Counted from the stretch's first letter, positions 36,422-45,868 are shown. The stretch is 64,000 nucleotides of DNA from Bin5 sp965204705 (GCA_965204705.1 CBDBFE010000001.1:1-64000); one strand, 5' to 3'. Program-made: numbers and translations. The notes: generated from the sequence alone by a model not told the origin.

Positions 36422-37295
36422 GCGCCCCCCGTTCACTCCGCAGAGGAGTGCCGGTGAGCGGATATTCACTTGTAGACATTCTGAGATCTCCTAAGCTGTG
36501 TAGACCGCTCGCCAAAGCGGTGACAATGCCCAATGCCCCGATTGTAGCACAGGTTTGCGGATCCATACAACGACAAAGCCCGCCGGGTAGGCGGGCCATG
36601 CGGCGTCTGTTGGCGGGCAGACACGGTGGGCATTGCACCAGATGTGCGCTTAGGAAACACAACTGGAGTTTTCAGTCCGACGTGCTCATGATGGCACAGA
36701 AAGCCGATTTTCGCGCCTTTTCCGCACCCGCATCAGCTACGTCGTACTGACTGATAACATACACTACGGTGGTGCGTTTGTCAATAATTTACGCAAGTGA
36801 ATTTGCGCATCAGGCCGCCGCCGCTGCAGGCCTGAACGACAAGTTCAGCGGGCACAAGAGACATCCGAACTGCGGGGAGCGCACGACCACCTGGCAACGA
36901 AAGAGGATGTGGCGAGGTCTACGTTGACACGGATCAAACGGCTGATTGGCGTAGTGGCCGTGCCGACCGTGCTCGCTTTGATCAATATAATCATCCGGAT
37001 CACAGGTTAAGTTATCACAGAGCACACCCCGGTGTAAGTTCGGACGTACTTGGAGAGAATTGCGCCTGCGGGCGTGGATACGTTACGGCCGAACAGATCC
37101 CCGCTATCACGACCGATAAAATCCCTTCGCAGCAATCGCAGCCGTTTGGGACGAACCCAGGGTGGCCGGTGCCGTCGCCGAATTGGTCGGTTCTTGCGGC
37201 CCGTTTTGGCCCTTCATACCGATGTAGTACAGTGGAATAAGAAGCGGCCGGGCGGCGCTGGCACGCCCCCGGCCCGGCCCACGAGAGGGAGATTC
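36422..37295. other. Region upstream of the replication genes
   Basis: Includes a CCCGCCGGGTAGGCGGGC hairpin near 36578-36597 and the divergent promoter zone. From 36801 to 37010 a plus-strand frame without ATG ends in HLATKEDVARSTLTRI, then a hydrophobic helix (LIGVVAVPTVLALINIII). This looks like the C-terminus of a small membrane protein with an LATKEDVA motif seen in phage and plasmid proteins, probably a decayed gene. Otherwise no gene is supported. Confidence 0.45.
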
Positions 37296-37487
37296 ATGGA
37301 CGCCCCACAGCTTATCACCATCAACGGCACCCACAAATTCAGACCCTCCCGCGTCGCCGGCCCCGCACACGCGGAAATAGCACCGACCCCGGACACGCTG
37401 GCAGGGGCGCAAAGCACGCAAACATACCGGCGGACAAGCGCCGGCTGCAGCGGCAAACTTCTATTTAGTGAATTTCGCACAACGTGA
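37296..37487 (+). CDS. Small hypothetical protein upstream of the DUF3102 gene
   Basis: 63 codons, starting MDAPQLITINGTHKFRPSRV, with GAGGGAG about 7 nt before the ATG. Its end overlaps the leader of the next gene, whose start is 20 nt downstream. A decayed copy of the same segment (ATGGACACCCCACAAACTAT, etc.) lies at 38453-38640 just before a DUF3102 fragment, so the two genes travel together. No recognised domain. Confidence 0.5.
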   Translation: MDAPQLITINGTHKFRPSRVAGPAHAEIAPTPDTLAGAQSTQTYRRTSAGCSGKLLFSEFRTT

Positions 37488-37506
37488 GGGGGTTCGGGAG
37501 CGCAGA

Positions 37507-38175
37507 ATGGCGGAAGAAATCACCGCACTATGGCAGGAAGCAGAGCAGCATCTGAGGGCCTTCGAGCAGTTGGCCCGGCGGACCGTCGAGGAAGCCTGGC
37601 TGGCTGGCGATGCGTTGCTCCGTATCAGGCAGCAGTTGCCGCACGGGGCTTGGCTGCCGGCGCTCAAAGAGCGCGGCATCGCCTACACGACCGCAAACCG
37701 CTTTATCCGGCTGCGCCAGCAATATTCCGAAATTAACCAAGTTGGTGAATTTGGCAGTGTGTCGGCGGCCCTGACCAGAGGACGGTCAGCCCGGCCCCGG
37801 AGGACGGCCAGTCCCTATCTGGTGACCCTCGATGACCTGTGGGATTGGGAGCGGTGGGGGCCGTCGGCCATTGCCCGGCGGTTCATGGAGCCGGACGAAA
37901 TCGATACCTTCGGTTCGGCCATCGAGGGCGCGGTCAGGCAGTACATCGAAGAAAGCGAGACCCGCGAGGAGTTGTTCCAGGCCCTGGTCTGGTTCCGGCT
38001 GGCCCTGTCGTGTCAGGTGGATTTCGGCCCCTACGAGAACGACCCTGGCGCCAGGGCCGAAACGGGCAGGCGGGATGCGGCATACCGGGACGAGGACTTC
38101 TATTGGGTCGGGGACCTGGAGGATTTCTTGCGCCTGACAGACACCCATGTGGCCAGACTCCCCCAAAATCCATAG
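37507..38175 (+). CDS. DUF3102-domain protein, intact copy of a repeated family
   Basis: 222 residues from MAEEITALWQEAEQHLRAFE. The N-terminal half fits DUF3102, a helical domain found in phages and mobile elements: AGDALLRIRQQLPHGAWLPA, then a helix pair ending YTTANRFIRLRQQY. The C-terminal half (PYLVTLDDLWDWERWG to DTHVARLPQNP) is acidic and unknown. A GGGAG ribosome site precedes the chosen start. At least five shorter, damaged copies of the N-terminal half lie at about 38655, 44210, 45300, 46800 and 50090, all ending near NQVGEFG. This copy is the likely parent. Confidence 0.75.
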   Translation: MAEEITALWQEAEQHLRAFEQLARRTVEEAWLAGDALLRIRQQLPHGAWLPALKERGIAYTTANRFIRLRQQYSEINQVGEFGSVSAALTRGRSARPRRTASPYLVTLDDLWDWERWGPSAIARRFMEPDEIDTFGSAIEGAVRQYIEESETREELFQALVWFRLALSCQVDFGPYENDPGARAETGRRDAAYRDEDFYWVGDLEDFLRLTDTHVARLPQNP

Positions 38176-38452
38176 GAACATCTTGTCCGGGTAGGCGGCT
38201 GCGATCACGCGGTGGGCCCGGCCGCTGAACATCTCGCGCATGGCTTGGTAGCAGCGCCGCTCCTGCATTGCCCGGACGTTGATCGCGTTGACGATTGCCT
38301 TGCGCTCGGATACTGTCCGCACTGCCTGAATCTCCCCATCTGACCGCTGCGCCGAGCGAAGGACGCCGAGCGAAGGACGCAGAGCTCGCCTACCGCAAAG
38401 AGCTGATCGAGCCCAGCAACAAGCGGTGCCCCGGCCCGCGAGGCGAGGGCTC

Positions 38453-38785
38453 ATGGACACCCCACAAACTATCACGACCTAGCCGCCCACAAATTCAGAC
38501 TCTCCCACGTCGCCGGCTCCGCACACGCGAAGATAGGACCGACCCCAGGCGCGTCCGCAGGGGCGCACAGTGTCGATTGTGTCGAGATGGATGCGGTGGC
38601 GGCATCCTTATCGGTTAGTGAATTTTGCGCAACGTGAGGGGGTTCGGGAAATAGCCCAAACCGCTTTATCCGGCTCCGCCAGCACTGCTCGCAAATTAAC
38701 CAAGTTGGTGAATTTGGCACTGTGCCGGCGCCCAGTCCCTAATGGTGAGCGCCAATTTCTGGGAATTATATACGAAAGTGGGGGT
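38453..38785 (+). repeat. Decayed copy of the small-ORF plus DUF3102 block
   Basis: Matches 37296-37750 with deletions: CCCACAAATTCAGACTCTCC, GTGAATTTTGCGCAACGTGA, then AAACCGCTTTATCCGGCTCC and AACCAAGTTGGTGAATTTGG. The middle of the DUF3102 domain is missing. The tail TTATATACGAAAGT is shared with the copy ending near 50320. Confidence 0.75.
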
Positions 38786-38796
38786 TATATACTTTA

Positions 38797-39045
38797 GGTC
38801 TTGTTGACAATTGGAGCAGGCCTCTTAAGAGCTGACAAATGCAAGCCCGCAGCTACCTCGCGCGACAGAAAAAGTGATTTCCCTAACCGTCCGCGGACCG
38901 GAAAGATCTTTTTCGCGTCCCTTCGCGCCTCTTCGCGGATCAAGAGCCGTTCTCCGCGCCCCTCCGTGTCCTCCGCGGACAAAAACGGTGTTCTCCGTGC
39001 CCTCCGTGGATCAAAAGCGGTTAGAAGTTCTCCGCGCCCCTCCGT
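38797..39045. repeat. CCTCCGTGG/CTTCGCGG-type dispersed repeat, copy A
   Basis: Starts TTAAGAGCTGACAAATGCAA, then CCGTCCGCGGACCGGAAAGA, then modules such as CCTTCGCGCCTCTTCGCGGA and CTCCGTGTCCTCCGCGGACA. Same order as the copies at 57934 and 59470. Its right end meets a MITE. Confidence 0.85.
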
Positions 39046-39263
39046 CAGGGCGATTGCATCTAATTGGGTCACAAGACCCCGCGACACGACCTGATTCGAG
39101 CCAAACGCCTGAATAAGACGCCGAGAACAGTGCAAATCATCAGGTTTTCGGCGACCGGAGATCGGCTTTTTTGGCCGAAAACGATTGACTATTGGTAGGG
39201 GCGCCCCTTGTGGGTGCCCTTCGTGGGATATTTTGGCGCCCGGATTTAGATGCGATTGCCCTG
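39046..39263. mobile_element. MITE copy 1 with 20-bp terminal inverted repeats
   Basis: Left end CAGGGCGATTGCATCTAATT and right end (inverted) CAGGGCAATCGCATCTAAAT match at 17 of 20 positions. The 218-nt body includes CTGATTCGAGCCAAACGCCT, TTTTCGGCGACCGGAGATCG and GGGGCGCCCCTTGTGGGTGC. No coding capacity. The same body occurs at 44453-44690. Confidence 0.85.
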
Positions 39264-39436
39264 CTACCTTGGCTGCCAGAGTATATAAACCCCACATAAG
39301 CGGTGTATACTGCCAGACAAAGGGTTTGAAATAACCCGGCGATTCGTGTCCCCGTTGTGAATGTATCCTGATGGCGGAAAGGCGCTGCCGGCCGGAATGC
39401 AAGAGCTCGCGTCAATGAATGCAGGAAGGGACCCCT

Positions 39437-42400
39437 ATGAAATACAGAGCGCCTGTGCTGACCGCGAAACCCCTGGACATCTTTGTTCTGGTCGCAATAC
39501 TCGCGGCGCTGGCTCCATCCTCCCCCCGCACAGATAGTGTAGCGCATGCACAGACAGACGCCTCGGCAGTTCCCGACGCGCCGGCGCCGACTGTGGCGTC
39601 CACTGGAGAGACAACGGTCGAGCTCAGTTGGATGCCGGTCTCCGGCGCTGCCAGCTACGAGCTCTGGGTGTGGGACAATGTCAACGACTGGCAACGTCTT
39701 GACGACGGCAACTTGACGTCCACCTCCTACACCCACGAGGGACTGACCGCCGGGAGGACCTACTACTATGCCATCCGTGCCGTAAATGCCGCCGGCCGGG
39801 CAGGCGCATGGTCGGAATACCTGCCCGTAACCACGCCCGCGAGTGCGCCGCAGGCGCAAGATACACCGACGCCCACGCCGACAGCCGCTCAGCCGCCCAC
39901 TTCTACAACCACACCGACGCCCGCGCCCGCGCCGCTTCCAGGACCGGAGCTGTCCGCACGGACGACAGAGAACGGCGTGGAACTGAGTTGGGCCGCGGTG
40001 CCGGGCGCAGAGCGCTACGAGCTCTGGACGTGGTGGGCAAGCGATACCGGCTGGCAGCGTCTTGACGACGGCAGCCTGACCGCCACCACCTATACCCACG
40101 AGGGACTTGCCGCCGGAAGGACCTACCACTACGCGATCCGCGCCGTGGACGCCAGCGGTGTGCCGGGCGCATGGTCGGCGTTCGTGTCCGCGACCGCACC
40201 CGAGTCCTCGCAGCCCTTGGGGGCGCCGGCGCTGACGGCTGTGACCACGCTGACGACAACGGTCGAGCTCAGTTGGACGCCGGTCTCCGGTTCGGCCAGG
40301 TACGAGCTTTGGGTATGGTGGGACAGCGACCCCGGCTGGCAACGTCTGGATGACGGCAGCCTGACAGGCGCCTCCTACACCCACGAAGGACTGACCGCCG
40401 GAAGAAGCTACTACTACGCCGTCTGCACCGTGGACGGCGGCGGCAACCGGGGCGCGTGCTCGGAGAACGTGTCCGCGACCGTGCCCGAATCCCCGGCAGT
40501 TCCGGTCGCGAACGAGCAGAGAGCCGCGCTGGTCGCCCTCTACCACGCGACCGGCGGCGCCAACTGGACGCAGAATGATAACTGGCTGAGCCAGCAGCCG
40601 CTCGCTGCCTGGCACGGCGTCGTCACCGACGCTAAAGGACACGTGACCGAACTGCGCCTCGCAAATACAGGGTTGAGCGGGCCAATTCCGGATTTGAGCG
40701 CGCTGACCAGCCTCACGACGCTGTCCCTTGAGTCCAACCAGTTGCGCGGGCCAATCCCGGACCTGAGCGCCCTCACCGGCCTGATCTGGCTGGACCTCGG
40801 CGGCAACCAGTTGAGCGGCCCGATTCCGGATCTGAACGCACTGACCGGCCTCGCGAGGCTGTCCCTGGGCGACAATGGGTTGAGCGGACCGATTCCGGAT
40901 CTGAGTGCCCTCACCAGCCTGACGAGGCTGTCCCTTGAGGCCAACCAGCTGGGCGGGCCAATTCCGGATCTGAGCGCCCTCACCAACCTGGCGGAGCTGG
41001 TCCTCACCGGCAACCAGTTGAGCGGGTCGATTCCGGATCTGAGCGCCCTCACCAACCTGACCAAGTTGCGCCTTAACGCTAACCGGCTGAGCGGGCCGAT
41101 TCCGGACCTGGGCGCCCTCTCCAACCTGACCTACCTGAGCCTCGGCTTCAACCGGTTGAGCGGGCCGATTCCGGACCTGAGCGCCCTCACCAACCTGACA
41201 AAATTGCGCATCTGGCACAACGGGTTGAGCGGGCCGATTCCGGATCTGAGCGCCCTCACCAACCTGGAGGCGCTGGTCCTCACCGGCAACCATCTGAGCG
41301 GGCCGATTCCGGACCTGGGCGCCCTCACCAACCTGACCAGGCTGGATCTCGGCTACAACGAGTTGACCGGGCCGATTCCGGACCTGGGCGCCCTCAGCAA
41401 CTTGACGGAGCTGAACCTCACCCACAACCAGCTGAGCGGTCCGATTCCGGACCTGGGCGCCCTCAGCAACTTGACGGAGCTGAACCTCACCCACAACCAG
41501 CTGAGCGGTCCGATTCCGGATCTGGGCGCCCTCACCAACCTGACGAAGCTGGACCTCAGCGACAACCGGTTGAGCGGTCCGATTCCGGACCTGGGCGCCC
41601 TCAGCAACCTGACAGAGTTGAACCTTGGCGTCAACGTGTTGAACGGGCCGGTTCCGGACCTGGGCGCCCTCACCAGCCTGGCCTCCCTGAACCTCTACGA
41701 CAACCGGTTGAGCGGGCCGATTCCGGATCTGAGCGCCCTCACCAACCTGACAGGGTTGTACCTGAATGTCAACGGGTTGAGCGGGTCGATTCCGGACCTG
41801 GGCGCCCTCACCAACCTGGCCGAGATGACTCTCAGCGCCAACCGGCTGAGCGGCCCAATCCCCGATCTGAGCGCACTGGTCAATCTGACGTGGCTGTCTC
41901 TCGGTCACAACCGGCTGAGCGGGTCGATTCCCGATCTGAGCGCACTGGTCAATCTGACGGGGCTGCACCTCAATAACAACCGGTTGAGCGGGTCGATTCC
42001 CGACCTGAGCGCTCTCATTAACCTGGCGAGCCTGTCCTTCGCAGGAAATCAGCTGTGCCTGCCTGAAGGCACGGACCTGTCCGGCCTGAGTGAGGCTGCG
42101 GCCTCTCACCTGCGGGGCCTGAATCTGCCATCCTGCGCGGGCGGACTGCCCCCGGTGACGCCGCAGACGCCGCAGACCCCACAGAACCCGGCCGCACCGG
42201 AGGAAAGAGCGGCGCTGATCGCACTCTACCGGGCAACCGACGGCGCCAACTGGGCGCGCAGCGAGAACTGGCTGAGCGATGCGCCGGTCGCTGCCTGGTA
42301 CGGTGTTTTCACCGACGAAAGGGGTCGCGTAACCGGACTGGACCTCTCAACTAACCTGCTGCGCGGGCCGCTCCCGGATCTGAGTGCCCTTGCCAACCTG

Positions 42401-43489
42401 AAAGCGCTGGACCTCTCACGCAACGGGTTGAGCGGGCCGGTCCCGGACCTGGGGGCTCTCACCAACCTGACGAGGCTGGACCTCTCAGCTAACTTGCTGC
42501 GCGGACCGATCTCCGATCTGAGCGCCCTTGCCAACCTGAGAGAGCTGGACCTCGGCCACAACCGGTTGCGCGGGTCGATTCCAAATCTGAACGCCCTCAC
42601 CAGCCTGACAAGGCTGGACCTGGGTGACAACAGGTTGAGCGGACCGGTCCCGGAGCTGAGCGCTCTCACCAACCTGACGGAACTGCAACTCGGCTACAAC
42701 CGGTTGAGCGGGCCGATCCCGGAGTTGGGGACTCTCACCAGCCTGACGAAGCTGGACCTCGGCTCTAACCGCTTGAGCGGGCCGGTCCCGGATCTGAGCG
42801 CTCTAACCGGCCTGACGGAGCTGGTCCTTCAGTTCAATCAGTTGAGCGGGCCGATTCCGGAGTTGGGGACTCTCACCAGCCTGACGTGGCTGAACCTCAC
42901 AGCCAATCAGTTGAGCGGGCCGATTCCTGATTTGAGCGCCCTCACCAGCCTGCGCTATTTGTCCCTCGGCGACAACCTGTTGAGCGGATCGATTCCTGAT
43001 TTGAGCGCCCTCATGAATCTGGTGGATCTGTCCCTCGGTCACAACCAGTTGAGCGGGCCGCTTCCGGACTTGGGCGCCCTCATCAGCCTGACTTACCTGT
43101 ACCTCGCCTCCAACCAGCTGAGCGGGCCGGTGCCGGATCTGGACGCCCTCACCAACCTGACCAGCCTCGACCTCTCATCCAATCAGCTGAGCGGGCCGGT
43201 GCCCGATCTGGATGCCCTCACCAACCTGACGAGCCTGCACCTCGGCTACAACCGGTTGAGTGGGTCGATTCCGGTCCTGGGCGCCCTCGCCAATCTGTCC
43301 TGGCTCTCCCTCAATCACAACCAGTTGAGCGGGCCGGTCCCGGACCTGGGCGCCCTCACCAATCTGACATACCTGGACCTCAGAGGCAATCTGTTGTGCC
43401 TGCCCGAAGGAGCGGTGTTGTCCGGTCTTAATCAAGCTGTGACCGCCCATCTGCATAGTCTTAATCTTCCGGCCTGTACGGAACGCTGA
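39437..43489 (+). CDS. Secreted FN3 and leucine-rich-repeat surface protein
   Basis: 1350 residues from ATG 39437 (GGAAGGG 6 nt upstream). N-terminal export signal around PLDIFVLVAILAALAPSS. Then three FN3 domains, each with YELWVW, W(Q)RLDDG.L, YTHEGL.AGR.YYYA, the first two separated by a Thr/Pro linker. Then two LRR blocks of ~23-residue units, L.ALTNLT.L.L..N.LSG.IPDLS (roughly 20 units, then 15). Each block is preceded by a cap (ERAALIALYRATDGANW) and closed by a CLPEG...LNLP.C cap, so the block was duplicated as a whole. No membrane anchor is visible. Likely a cell-surface or secreted recognition or adhesion protein. Units are near-identical in DNA, which invites recombination. Confidence 0.93.
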   Translation: MKYRAPVLTAKPLDIFVLVAILAALAPSSPRTDSVAHAQTDASAVPDAPAPTVASTGETTVELSWMPVSGAASYELWVWDNVNDWQRLDDGNLTSTSYTHEGLTAGRTYYYAIRAVNAAGRAGAWSEYLPVTTPASAPQAQDTPTPTPTAAQPPTSTTTPTPAPAPLPGPELSARTTENGVELSWAAVPGAERYELWTWWASDTGWQRLDDGSLTATTYTHEGLAAGRTYHYAIRAVDASGVPGAWSAFVSATAPESSQPLGAPALTAVTTLTTTVELSWTPVSGSARYELWVWWDSDPGWQRLDDGSLTGASYTHEGLTAGRSYYYAVCTVDGGGNRGACSENVSATVPESPAVPVANEQRAALVALYHATGGANWTQNDNWLSQQPLAAWHGVVTDAKGHVTELRLANTGLSGPIPDLSALTSLTTLSLESNQLRGPIPDLSALTGLIWLDLGGNQLSGPIPDLNALTGLARLSLGDNGLSGPIPDLSALTSLTRLSLEANQLGGPIPDLSALTNLAELVLTGNQLSGSIPDLSALTNLTKLRLNANRLSGPIPDLGALSNLTYLSLGFNRLSGPIPDLSALTNLTKLRIWHNGLSGPIPDLSALTNLEALVLTGNHLSGPIPDLGALTNLTRLDLGYNELTGPIPDLGALSNLTELNLTHNQLSGPIPDLGALSNLTELNLTHNQLSGPIPDLGALTNLTKLDLSDNRLSGPIPDLGALSNLTELNLGVNVLNGPVPDLGALTSLASLNLYDNRLSGPIPDLSALTNLTGLYLNVNGLSGSIPDLGALTNLAEMTLSANRLSGPIPDLSALVNLTWLSLGHNRLSGSIPDLSALVNLTGLHLNNNRLSGSIPDLSALINLASLSFAGNQLCLPEGTDLSGLSEAAASHLRGLNLPSCAGGLPPVTPQTPQTPQNPAAPEERAALIALYRATDGANWARSENWLSDAPVAAWYGVFTDERGRVTGLDLSTNLLRGPLPDLSALANLKALDLSRNGLSGPVPDLGALTNLTRLDLSANLLRGPISDLSALANLRELDLGHNRLRGSIPNLNALTSLTRLDLGDNRLSGPVPELSALTNLTELQLGYNRLSGPIPELGTLTSLTKLDLGSNRLSGPVPDLSALTGLTELVLQFNQLSGPIPELGTLTSLTWLNLTANQLSGPIPDLSALTSLRYLSLGDNLLSGSIPDLSALMNLVDLSLGHNQLSGPLPDLGALISLTYLYLASNQLSGPVPDLDALTNLTSLDLSSNQLSGPVPDLDALTNLTSLHLGYNRLSGSIPVLGALANLSWLSLNHNQLSGPVPDLGALTNLTYLDLRGNLLCLPEGAVLSGLNQAVTAHLHSLNLPACTER

Positions 43490-43815
43490 ATATGCGGCGG
43501 CGCCGGACCTGCCGCGGACGTGACGCCGACCATCGGTAAAAGAGAACGTCCTGCGCAGGACAGGCGCGCTTCACGCGTTCCAAAGGTCTTACAGAATCCG
43601 GGCGTAATGCAGGAGGCCCCCGCTGCCAGCGACGGCAACGGGGGCCTCCTGGTATGCGCACCCGATTTGGCGGCAGGAGATGGCAGGGCAATCGCCTCTG
43701 AATCCGGACGCCAGGACATCCCGCCAAGGGCGCCCCTGCTGTTTGCACTGTTTTCGGCGGTTCTTTCGGAGTTGGGCTCGAATCAGCTGGCGTCGCGGGG
43801 CCTTGGCCCAATTAG
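43490..43815. other. Region downstream of the LRR gene
   Basis: Contains a hairpin at 43610-43651 and MITE copy 3 in inverted orientation from 43684. No gene. Confidence 0.5.
43610..43651. terminator. Strong hairpin after the LRR gene
   Basis: Thirteen-base perfect stem CAGGAGGCCCCCG / CGGGGGCCTCCTG with a 16-nt loop; no T tract follows. Probable transcription end of the LRR gene. Confidence 0.6.
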
Positions 43816-43830
43816 ATGCAATCTCCCCGG
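43684..43830. mobile_element. MITE copy 3, inverted and shortened
   Basis: Reads on the opposite strand relative to copies 1 and 2. One end is CAGGGCAATCGCCTCTGAAT, the other AATTAGATGCAATC. The body keeps AGGGCGCCC, TTTGCACTGTTTTCGG and CTCGAATCAGCTGG. About 147 nt, more diverged. Confidence 0.7.
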
Positions 43831-44055
43831 GGCTTCACAACCAAAGTTTTTGTGGAAACTGACGGGGCAGAAAGTCACATTCTTTATGAGGGCGGACCGT
43901 TCAAGACTGTAGAGCAAGCGCAGAAGTGGTGCGATGACAAATGGAACGCCCCCCGGAATCTGTCTGTGCGGCTACGGTATGCCCAGCTCGTCAACTTGTG
44001 GGAGATAAATCAATCGATTGGGGAACTGCTGGAACTGACTGAGGCGCGCTGGTAG
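43816..44055 (+). CDS. Small hypothetical protein starting in a MITE end
   Basis: 79 codons. After the first ~9 residues, which come from the MITE terminus, the sequence looks protein-like: KVFVETDGAESHILYEGG, PFKTVEQAQKWCDDKWN, then a Leu-rich helix (LWEINQSIGELLELTEARW). There is no good ribosome site at the ATG, so the original start may have been lost when the MITE inserted. No recognised family. Confidence 0.4.
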   Translation: MQSPRGFTTKVFVETDGAESHILYEGGPFKTVEQAQKWCDDKWNAPRNLSVRLRYAQLVNLWEINQSIGELLELTEARW

Positions 44056-44084
44056 TGTTGGGGACCCCTGCGGAATTTCGTTCG

Positions 44085-44171
44085 AAAACAGTGCAAACTA
44101 TTGTAGGGGCGCCCCTTGTGGGTGCCCTTCGTGGGATATATTGGCGTCCGGATTTAGATGCGATTGCCCTG
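44085..44171. mobile_element. MITE copy 4, right end only
   Basis: Matches the last ~85 nt of copy 2 (AACAGTGCAAACTATTGTAG, GGGGCGCCCCTTGTGGGTGC, GATTTAGATGCGATTGCCCT). The left half is missing. Confidence 0.75.
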
Positions 44172-44440
44172 CATATACCCCACTTTCAGGCCCTGTTCGA
44201 TCCCTTCAATCAAGATCGTTTCTTAGCCGCAGGACGACACCTGGCAGCCGGCACGCCAAGAGCGGGCCATCGCCTGCACGGCCGCAGACCGCTTTATCCG
44301 GCCGCGCCAGCACTGCCCGCAAATTAACCAACTTGGTGAATTTGGCACTATGCCGGCGGCCCTGACCGGAGGGAGGCCGGCCTCTATCTGGTGACCCTCG
44401 ATGACCTGTGGGATTGGGAGCGGTGGGGTACGTGCTTGCT
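44172..44440 (+). repeat. DUF3102 fragment copy
   Basis: Contains TTCAGGCCCTGTTCGATCCC, ACGACACCTGGCAGCCGG, AAACCGCTTTATCC-like and AACCAACTTGGTGAATTTGG. Then comes a piece from the C-terminal half (CTGGTGACCCTCGATGACCT, GGATTGGGAGCGGTGGGG), joined with deletions. It has stops in all frames relevant to DUF3102. Confidence 0.7.
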
Positions 44441-44452
44441 GCCTTTGCCGGT

Positions 44453-44690
44453 CAGGGCGATTGCATCTAATTGGGTCAAGACCCCACAGCACTACCTGAT
44501 TCGAGCCAAACTCCTGAATAAGACGCCGAGAACAGTGCAAGTCATCGTGCGCGATCGCAAACTCTTAAGGTTTTCGGCGACCGGAGATCGGCTTTTTTGG
44601 CCGAAAACAGTGCAAACTATTGTAGGGGCGCCCCTTGTGGGTGCCCTTCGTGGGATATTTTGGCGCCCGGATTTAGATGCGATTGCCCTG
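44453..44690. mobile_element. MITE copy 2 with 9-bp target duplication
   Basis: 238 nt bounded by CAGGGCGATTGCATCTAATT and its imperfect inverse. The flanks carry CTTTGCCGG on both sides (44443-44451 and 44691-44699), a 9-bp direct repeat that is the mark of transposition. The single extra T on the left is the only irregularity. Confidence 0.88.
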
Positions 44691-44719
44691 CTTTGCCGGC
44701 GCCGTGCGCTTGTCTGCGC

Positions 44720-44995
44720 TCACTGTGTCCCTCCCTGTTTGGCGCGTAGATTGTCCATCACTTGCCCCGCAATCTTTCTGTTCGGTTTGGCCGGCGCCGT
44801 GGACGCTTCCGCCGCTTGCATGGCCGCGGCCGCCGTTGGATAGTTCCTGCCCCGCCCTGTCTCTTTCCCTTGCAGCGTGCGTACAACGAAAGCCCACAGG
44901 CCGGAACGCGCCAGCGACACAACCGCCGCCCGCGTGCGATTGGCAAGCTCGCTGTTGATATAGTCCCCGCGCCGCGTCAATTTCCATCCCCGCAT
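44720..44995 (-). CDS. Small hypothetical protein, phage-like
   Basis: 91 residues: MRGWKLTRRGDYINSELANR, then an ARSGLWAFVVRTLQGKETG and NYPTAAAAMQAAEA segment and a basic Lys/Arg tail. A run of six G lies 4 nt before the ATG. Truncated copies of its middle (TGCGTACAACGAACGCCA on the plus strand) occur at about 45125 and 49830, each just upstream of a DUF3102 fragment on the plus strand. Unknown function; probably part of a mobile cargo. Confidence 0.5.
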   Translation of the reverse strand: MRGWKLTRRGDYINSELANRTRAAVVSLARSGLWAFVVRTLQGKETGRGRNYPTAAAAMQAAEASTAPAKPNRKIAGQVMDNLRAKQGGTQ

Positions 44996-45112
44996 TGTTC
45001 CCCCCTCATGCTTGCCGGCGCGGGCCGGTTGCCGCGCCGGCGCTGTCTCAGCCTTCGGGCTGTCTCACACAAACGCCCGCGTCCTCACGACCTATGCCGA
45101 CCATCCTCGGTC

Positions 45113-45560
45113 CGGCTTTACTTTTCCCTTTGCAGGCTGCGTACAACGAACGCCACAGGCCGGAACGCGCCAACGACACAACCGCCGCCCGCGTCCGGTT
45201 ATGGTACGATAAAGACTATGAGCGAGGCAACTATCCGGCAAATACCTGGCCTTCAGGCCCCGTTCGATTCCTTCAATCAAGATTGGTTCCTGGTCACAGG
45301 ACGACACTTGGCTGCCGGACCTGAAAGACGATAAAGGGACGGTCGAGGAAGCCTGTCCGGCGAGTGATATGTTGCTCCGGACCAGGCAGCAGCTACCACA
45401 CGGGGAATGGCTGCCGGCACGCCAAGAGCGGGGCATCGCCTGCACGACCGCAAACCGCTTTATCCTACTGCGCCAGCAGTACTCGCAAATTAACCAAGTT
45501 GGTGAATTTGGCACTGTGTCGGCGGCCAGTCCCTTATGGTGAGCCCCAATCTTTGGCCCA
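45113..45560 (+). repeat. Composite repeat: fragment of the 91-residue gene plus DUF3102 fragment
   Basis: Order: TGCGTACAACGAACGCCACA, CGTCCGGTTATGGTACGATA, CTTCAGGCCCCGTTCGATTC, GGTCACAGGACGACACTTGG, CGGTCGAGGAAGCCTG, AACCAAGTTGGTGAATTTGG. The same order recurs at 49826-50320. The DUF3102 frame is broken. Confidence 0.8.
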
Positions 45561-45592
45561 CGAAAAGGGGAATATGAGGATTAGACAATTCT

Positions 45593-45868
45593 GTGAACCA
45601 GTACATCCCGCACTTCATGGCTCTGCTCGTCGGCGGACTGGTCGGCTATGCGACGGGCAGCTATACTTTCGTCATGCTGGAGGGCGAGAGAATATCCTGG
45701 CGACTCAAGATAGCTGTTGCCGTGTTTGTGATGGCTGGCAGCTCGGGGATGATTGCCTTCCTGTTTCGAGAGCTGGCATTCGAGATTGCGATCTTCTACG
45801 CGCTCGGCTTCACCTTTGCGCTGGCCCTGTTCAGCATGGGAGACCGTATCCCATGCGGCGACACGTGA
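45593..45868 (+). CDS. Small membrane protein
   Basis: 91 residues from a GTG start: MNQYIPHFMALLVGGLVGYA. Three hydrophobic segments (about 5-30, 40-60, 65-82), with an acidic C-terminus. It lies 27 nt upstream of a lipoprotein gene of the recurrent family and may be co-transcribed with it. The ribosome site is weak (GAGG 13 nt upstream). Family not recognised. Confidence 0.5.
   Translation: MNQYIPHFMALLVGGLVGYATGSYTFVMLEGERISWRLKIAVAVFVMAGSSGMIAFLFRELAFEIAIFYALGFTFALALFSMGDRIPCGDT

Larger units (their letters stand above)
38176..39436. other. Repeat-rich stretch between DUF3102 and LRR genes
   Basis: From 38176 to 38340 the minus strand has a protein-like frame (ERKAIVNAINVRAMQERR, then YQAMREMFSGRAHRVIAAAY) with no clear start or end, perhaps a gene remnant. 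Then come a decayed copy of the 37296-37740 block, a CCTCCGTGG-type repeat (38797-39045) and a MITE (39046-39263). A TATAAA-like AT-rich patch at 39278 precedes the LRR gene. Confidence 0.5.

Noticed and set aside
39140..42109. A 989-codon open frame on the minus strand with repeated IRNRPAQPV motifs
   Set aside because: It is the antisense of the LRR repeats; the periodic composition keeps the reverse strand open. No ribosome site or signal is present.
45230..45300. tRNA-like GTTCGATTCC motif
   Set aside because: It is part of the composite repeat, and no acceptor or anticodon stem can be formed around it.
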